Below, piece after piece: positions 60,080 through 64,000 of a DNA stretch of 64,000 nt (position 1 is its first letter; every line of letters begins with the position of its first letter). Source of the DNA: CAMDPA01 sp965223035 (GTDB taxonomy: Bacteria; Pseudomonadota; Alphaproteobacteria; Rhizobiales; Hyphomicrobiaceae); the NCBI GenBank assembly GCA_965223035.1, contig OZ244980.1, forward strand, positions 3,720,001 to 3,784,000, written 5' to 3'. A model generated the notes under the pieces. It did not search any database. It had not been told where the DNA came from and worked only from the letters and a program-made list of their open reading frames with translations. The position numbers were made by a program, and so were the translations under genes.

Positions 60080-61258
60080 ATCTGACGTTTTGAGCTGTCT
60101 GGGTGCGGAAGAGCTTACCGTTTTTCCGCGCGGTTTCACCTTGTCGGCCGTGGTCCGGGCTTCGCCATCTTGGCCGGTCCCACCACCTTTTTCCGCCGCA
60201 CGCGCAGCCTGCAGCTGTCCGGTTCTGCGCTTGACCGGCTCTCGCCGCAAAGCGGCCGCCTGCAATCGACCCGCTTCTGGTTCCGGCGCCGGCTGCGTCG
60301 TTGGCTGCTTGATGACCCCGACCGGGTCCGGCCGTGCGACCTTGGGCGTCGGCGTTGACTCCAGCGGCGAACGCGGCATGCCGGCGGCATTGGCCCAATA
60401 GAACGCCACCCGTTCGGAGAGCTCGTGGACGCCCTCCGCAAACAGTCGCTCAGCGCGCGGCCGCACGGCCTTGCGCAAAACCCGTTGTCGGTCTTGCGCC
60501 GCGCGCACGATCGGTTGGGCCTCCGGCTTGCCGATCACCGATCCGACGGATTGGTCCACGTAGTCGATCAGCACCGACAGATCCTGAGACACCCCGAGCA
60601 GCTCAGACAGCTCTTGGGTGAGCTCAGCGCGGGCCTGGAAGTAGGCCGGCCATCCCGCCTCAAGCAAACGCATATGCCGCCAGTGCTGTTGCACGGTTTT
60701 GCGCCACTCGTGATAGGCGGCCGCCTCGCCGCTGGCGATGGCCTCGGCATACGCGCGCCGGCAACGCCGATAGGTATGCTCAAGGCCGCGCATCATCGGC
60801 GATAGGTTATCCTGCCGTAACGCTAACCGGCTCCAGGCAGTGGATGCCTCTTGCAGCTGACCGACGACGTCGGCCAAGTGTGCTTCACCGATCGATCGAC
60901 GCTTCGCGCCAGCGCCGATCAGGGACCGCTCCAACCGATCGGTCGTCTGCTGCAGCGCCGGATCCTGCTGCGCCAGCTGGTGCATCATCGCGACCATCAC
61001 GACCTGATCGCGGGCGCCGGAAAGCTTACGGGCGATGTCACGCAATCGCCCATTGCAGATCTTGAACTCGTGTCGGCCGATGCCCGGACGGACCAGCCGA
61101 AGCAAAGCGCGCAGCCGCTTCAGGCACTTCCGCGTCTCATGAACCGCTTGGTCCGGTGGTGCGGACTCTAGCAGCGCGATGGCACGTTGAAATTGCTCGA
61201 GGCCGATGCGGGCGACACCTTTCGAGAATTTCTCCTTCAATTTAAACCGGTAAGCCAT
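60077..61258 (-). CDS. CHAD-domain protein
   Basis: A 393-residue protein with a CHAD (conserved histidine alpha-helical) domain, a family shown to bind inorganic polyphosphate. Paired helical repeats carry the conserved basic and His residues: AVHETRKCLKRLRALLRLVR in the first half and AAYHEWRKTVQQHWRHMRLL in the second. From residue ~295 a 100-residue tail rich in Pro, Ala, Arg and Lys follows (VKPRGKTVSSSAPRQLK), consistent with polyanion binding. There is no CYTH domain. The start is ATG 61258. The stop lies in an R1 repeat. ppx is nearby. Confidence 0.9.
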   Translation of the reverse strand: MAYRFKLKEKFSKGVARIGLEQFQRAIALLESAPPDQAVHETRKCLKRLRALLRLVRPGIGRHEFKICNGRLRDIARKLSGARDQVVMVAMMHQLAQQDPALQQTTDRLERSLIGAGAKRRSIGEAHLADVVGQLQEASTAWSRLALRQDNLSPMMRGLEHTYRRCRRAYAEAIASGEAAAYHEWRKTVQQHWRHMRLLEAGWPAYFQARAELTQELSELLGVSQDLSVLIDYVDQSVGSVIGKPEAQPIVRAAQDRQRVLRKAVRPRAERLFAEGVHELSERVAFYWANAAGMPRSPLESTPTPKVARPDPVGVIKQPTTQPAPEPEAGRLQAAALRREPVKRRTGQLQAARAAEKGGGTGQDGEARTTADKVKPRGKTVSSSAPRQLKTSD

Positions 61259-61658
61259 CTGCCTCGGATCTGCCGCAGTTCCGCTACTGCCTCATTGATC
61301 AAAACTGCCCTATCGCCCGCGCTATCCGGTCCAATCAGCCAATTCTACTGAGCGCAGCAGCCATTCTGAGTCCGAATAAATCCCAACCAGTGCAGTCAAG
61401 TTACGGCCAGCACCAACGTTGCTCTAGGTATCAATATTTAAATATCATGAATACACGCGCTTCACGGATCAGAAAACCGCAACTTCCGATGCTTATTTTG
61501 ACTAAATGCTCACTTCCCGAAACAGTGTCATGCGTTTGTCAAACTGACAAGTCTTAAGGTGTCGGCAAGATTTATATCAATAACCTCATTTCCGGTCATC
61601 ACGCGATGACTTGCGGCCATCGGCCGTGCAAATCGCAACGCGCAAGCCTGCATTTATG
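61259..61658. promoter_or_regulatory. AT-rich 400-bp gap upstream of the CHAD gene
   Basis: It is noticeably poorer in G+C than the rest of the window between about 61420 and 61600. It contains a 12-bp perfect palindrome atatttaaatat (61434-61445) and an inverted repeat ttgtca-aac-tgacaa (61536-61550), plausible protein-binding sites for the leftward CHAD promoter. An isolated R1 edge (gttgctctag) is at 61419-61428. No gene is seen. Confidence 0.4.
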
Positions 61659-62297
61659 TCAGCTTGGCACGGTCTTGGCCCAGTCAAGCCAAGCCGTAAC
61701 GCGGGTCTCCGGCTCAGCGTTGAACAGAATGTCGGTCACCACCGACACCGCATCGGCTCCGGCCTCGATCACGCTGGGAGCACGCTCCAAAGTGATGCCG
61801 CCGATCGCGATTAACGGGCGCGTACCAATGCGCTGCTTCCAAAGTCTTACCATGCCGAGCCCCTGCGGACCCCACTGCATCTGCTTGAGCTTGGTTTCAT
61901 AAACGGGACCGAGGGCGATATAATCGGGCTCAGCAGCAACCGCGCGATCGAGCTCCGCCTCACTATGGGTGGACACGCCAAGCGCCAGTCCAGCCTGCTT
62001 GATGGCGGCCAGATCGGCGGCAGCCAAATCTTCTTGTCCGAGGTGGATGAAATCTGCCCCGGCCTCGATCGCTTGAAGCCAGTAGTCATTAACAATCAGC
62101 TGACACGCGTGGCGCCGACAGCAGGCGAGGCTGCGGTCGATCTGCCGGCGAATCTCCGCGTCGGCGGCGTCCTTGATGCGAAGCTGGATGGTCCTGACGC
62201 CGAGCGGCACGATCCGCTCCAGCCAGGTTGCATCTGGCACGATGGGATAGAAAACATCGACCCTGTTGGCGCGATGCTGCTGGCCGTGCGCCGCCAT
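61659..62297 (-). CDS. thiE: Thiamine-phosphate synthase
   Basis: ThiE couples HMP pyrophosphate and thiazole phosphate to thiamine phosphate. The 212-residue TIM barrel shows VFYPIVPDATWLERIVPLGV, RTIQLRIKDAADAEIRRQID, LIVNDYWLQAIEAGADFIHL with GQEDL, LGVSTHSEAELDRAVAAEPD, YIALGPVYETKLKQ and RPLIAIGGITLERAPSVIEA. It is slightly divergent in the pyrophosphate loop (GPVYETKLKQMQWGPQGL). Its ATG overlaps the thiG stop by one base (TGATG). Last gene of the thi operon. Confidence 0.95.
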   Translation of the reverse strand: MAAHGQQHRANRVDVFYPIVPDATWLERIVPLGVRTIQLRIKDAADAEIRRQIDRSLACCRRHACQLIVNDYWLQAIEAGADFIHLGQEDLAAADLAAIKQAGLALGVSTHSEAELDRAVAAEPDYIALGPVYETKLKQMQWGPQGLGMVRLWKQRIGTRPLIAIGGITLERAPSVIEAGADAVSVVTDILFNAEPETRVTAWLDWAKTVPS

Positions 62298-63127
62298 CAG
62301 TGCTGCTCCAGATCAAAAAACGGTGTTCCGGCCACCGGCGTCGACGGCTCGGCCATGTCACGGGTTTCCATCAAGCCCGCCACGTAGGCGGCGCGACCGG
62401 CGTCCACCGCTGCGCGGAAGGCGGCTGCCATCCGCACCGGATCACGGGCCTTGGCCACCGCTGTGTTGAGCAGGACGGCGTCGTACCCCAACTCCATGGC
62501 CAGCGCCGCATGCGACGGTGCGCCGATCCCGGCATCGACGATCAAAGGCACGCCGGGAAAGTAGTTGCGCATGGTCTTCAGGGCATAGGGGTTGGCCAAG
62601 CCGCGTCCCGTTCCAATCGGCGCGCCCCAAGGCATCAACACCTCACAACCGGCTGCCAACAGTCGCTCGGCCGCCCCGAGATCCTCGGTGGTATACGGAA
62701 ACACCTTGAACCCATCGCAGGCCAACTGAGCGGCGGCCTCGACCAGCCCGAACAGGTCCGGCTGCAGCGTGTCGTCGTTCGCAATGACCTCCAGCTTGAT
62801 CCAGTCCGTGTCAAACAGCTCACGTGCCATGTGCGCAGTGGTGATCGCCTCTTTCGCCGTGCGGCAACCGGCGGTGTTCGGCAACACACCGACGCCTAGT
62901 CCTGCAACCAAGTCGAAAAACCGCTGGCCAGAGCGCTCGCGCGCCGCTTCGCGCCGCAGCGATACCGTGATCACCTGCACCCCCGCCGCCGCCACCGCCG
63001 AGGCCATGACCTGAGGCGATGGATATTGCGCCGTCCCCAGGATCAGCCGCCGATCGAGCGTCATGCCGTAGACGCAGAACGGCCGTGGATCGTCGTCGGT
63101 CAAGGGGTGGTTCGATACCATGTCCAT
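62297..63127 (-). CDS. thiG: Thiazole synthase
   Basis: ThiG builds the thiazole ring of thiamine from deoxyxylulose phosphate, dehydroglycine and ThiS thiocarboxylate. The 276-residue barrel contains LILGTAQYPSPQVMASAVAA, VITVSLRREAARE, GVLPNTAGCRTAKEAITTAH, TDWIKLEVIANDDTLQPDLF with the Schiff-base Lys, VLMPWGAPIGTGRGLANPYA and PLIVDAGIGAPSHAALAMEL. All are canonical. ATG 63127 or ATG 63121 may start it. It lies 103 bp after thiS and overlaps thiE by one base. Confidence 0.97.
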   Translation of the reverse strand: MDMVSNHPLTDDDPRPFCVYGMTLDRRLILGTAQYPSPQVMASAVAAAGVQVITVSLRREAARERSGQRFFDLVAGLGVGVLPNTAGCRTAKEAITTAHMARELFDTDWIKLEVIANDDTLQPDLFGLVEAAAQLACDGFKVFPYTTEDLGAAERLLAAGCEVLMPWGAPIGTGRGLANPYALKTMRNYFPGVPLIVDAGIGAPSHAALAMELGYDAVLLNTAVAKARDPVRMAAAFRAAVDAGRAAYVAGLMETRDMAEPSTPVAGTPFFDLEQH

Positions 63128-63230
63128 CCTGAACTCGGGGCGCGGTGCGCCAGCATATCCGCCAAGCCTTAATGCAGGCCGTCATGGGTTGACGCGATGA
63201 AAGAAGCGAGCACAGGCGCGCTCACTGACG

Positions 63231-63491
63231 TCATCCGCCCTGGCGCGGGGCCACGATCTCGACGCGATCACCATCATCGATCACGGTGTCAGCCCTGGCC
63301 CGCGCTGCCACAAACACCCCGTTCATAGCCGTTGCAATGCGCGCATCACCATAACCTGCCAGCGCGATCAGTTGTGCCAGCGTTTTAGCCTCGGTTTCGA
63401 CGCGCTCACCATTGAGCCAAATCACCGAACGCTGGGCGGGCTCGGCTCGCCCCTGGCTCGCGACGCTCGGCGTCTCGTCGTGTCTCATCAT
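63231..63491 (-). CDS. thiS: Sulfur carrier protein ThiS
   Basis: A ubiquitin-like carrier whose C-terminal glycine is thiocarboxylated to donate sulfur to the thiazole. The 86-residue protein ends in ...EIVAPRQGG with the required Gly-Gly. The core is VIWLNGERVETEAKTLAQLI, ATAMNGVFVAARARADTVID and DGDRVEIVAP. About 20 extra N-terminal residues precede the fold. The start is ATG 63491 or the next codon, ATG 63488. It lies between thiO and thiG. Confidence 0.95.
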   Translation of the reverse strand: MMRHDETPSVASQGRAEPAQRSVIWLNGERVETEAKTLAQLIALAGYGDARIATAMNGVFVAARARADTVIDDGDRVEIVAPRQGG

Positions 63492-63652
63492 AGCGTTAAG
63501 AATCGCAGGCCAGCCGCAAAGATGCAAGACCCCGATGAGGCTCGCTCAGGATGCACCGGTCGCGGCACCGAACGGAGCTTGGCCGCCGTCGATCCGGCCA
63601 AGCCAGTGCGCTGTCAAGTGGTATGGAGCCCGCGCCACGCCTGCCTTCGTGC

Positions 63653-64000
63653 TCAGGTTTCGCGTACGACCAGCTCGGCAGCGACCGGATCCAGCTCGTC
63701 GCCGGCCAAATATGCGGCCACGGCGCGAGCCATGATCGGCGCCATCAAGAATCCGTGCCGGTAGGCGCCGTTAACGTGGATAATCGGCCCACGCACGATG
63801 ACGCGCGGCACGTTGTCGGCAAATGCCGGCCGCACACCGGAACTAACCTCCAAAATCTCCGCTTCGCCGAAGGCCGGGCTCAAGGCATAGGCCATGCCCA
63901 AGAGTTCCAAGGCCGAGCGCACCGTCATGGCGCTATCGTCCTCACTCTCGATCACCGTCGCTCCGACCAGATGCACACCGTCGCCCCACGGCACGACGTA
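63653..64000 (-). CDS. thiO: Glycine oxidase ThiO, C-terminal fragment
   Basis: The 3' end of an FAD-dependent amine oxidase that makes iminoacetate (dehydroglycine) for thiazole synthesis. About 115 residues are visible: YVVPWGDGVHLVGATVIESE, then ALSPAFGEAEILEVSSGVRP and VNGAYRHGFLMAPIMARAVA with the conserved G(Y/H)(R/Y)HG and GxxxAP of DAO-family proteins. The 5' part is beyond the window end. The thiO-S-G-E order supports the assignment. A possible TPP riboswitch would lie outside the window. Confidence 0.92.
   Translation of the reverse strand, partial: YVVPWGDGVHLVGATVIESEDDSAMTVRSALELLGMAYALSPAFGEAEILEVSSGVRPAFADNVPRVIVRGPIIHVNGAYRHGFLMAPIMARAVAAYLAGDELDPVAAELVVRET

Noticed and set aside
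63128..63652. TPP riboswitch in the thiamine operon
   Set aside because: The gaps between thiO, thiS and thiG lack the conserved THI-box words; if one exists it would precede thiO or another first gene outside the window.
1..64000. tRNA or rRNA genes
   Set aside because: I saw no cloverleaf-type T-arm sequences or conserved rRNA stretches in the intergenic regions I read; a covariance-model scan would be decisive.

Overview
This is a GC-rich stretch (by eye well over 60% G+C) of an alphaproteobacterial chromosome. The evidence is gene order and sequence character: leuS-lptE-holA, trpF-trpB-trpA-accD-folC, a TadD-like TPR lipoprotein, yfgM-bamB, thiO-thiS-thiG-thiE, and AccD and UvrA proteins with the reduced zinc-ligand sets I associate with this class. 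I cannot place it below class level with confidence; Hyphomicrobiales or Rhodospirillales are reasonable guesses. No rRNA, tRNA, CRISPR array or phage is visible.

Layout. 0-6 kb: leuS 3' end, lptE, holA, a convergent TPR lipoprotein, an M17 aminopeptidase and an NlpC/P60 hydrolase. 6-8.9 kb is an accessory patch: three small c-type cytochromes (one frameshifted by a 17-bp tandem duplication), an eight-unit 14-bp repeat, a lone HicA-like toxin and a decayed IS5-family transposase. 8.9-19 kb: class II DAHP synthase, a periplasmic substrate-binding protein, uvrA, and a divergent cluster of a 2-hydroxyacid dehydrogenase, a carboxymuconolactone-decarboxylase-like protein and two cupins. 19-24.5 kb: a surface-polysaccharide operon on the minus strand. 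24.5-34.9 kb: MATE exporter, recR, yfgM-bamB, panB, a DUF502 membrane protein, a lysozyme-like secreted protein and hemF. 35-42.7 kb: an extradiol dioxygenase of the homoprotocatechuate type, a GST, an ABC exporter coupled to an L,D-transpeptidase, a flavin monooxygenase and an enoyl-CoA hydratase. 42.8-48.7 kb: the trp-accD-folC operon. 48.7-64 kb: a secreted metalloprotease-like protein, a second L,D-transpeptidase, ubiB, dnaJ/cbpA-like, ppx, hemH, an O-antigen-ligase-like protein, a CHAD protein and the thiamine thiazole operon, with thiO cut by the window end.

The most unusual feature lies between the genes. Two families of palindromic interspersed repeats occupy most larger intergenic spaces. 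Family R1 (about 17 copies, 55-155 bp) is built from two hairpin types, alpha and beta, used singly, as left/right hybrids or as alpha-spacer-beta composites. Most copies are bounded by CTAG, and their stem sequences differ between copies in a compensatory way. Family R2 (eight copies, about 75-180 bp) has conserved ends and a variable middle. Both run into coding regions: R1 or its remnant supplies the stop codons of at least five genes and the last residues of HolA, and R2 encodes the C-terminal tail of the MATE protein. R1 lies mostly at gene 3' ends, like REP/BIME elements, but its CTAG edges also fit the target preference of IS5-group transposases, and a dead IS5 copy sits beside one R1 element. 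No REP-associated transposase is present in the window.

How the genes work together: most are housekeeping (translation, replication, repair, outer-membrane assembly, tryptophan, pantothenate, haem, thiamine and folate synthesis). Envelope themes recur (LptE, BamB, polysaccharide operon, O-antigen ligase, two L,D-transpeptidases, NlpC/P60), and scattered dioxygenase, cupin, GST and monooxygenase genes suggest aromatic-compound metabolism.
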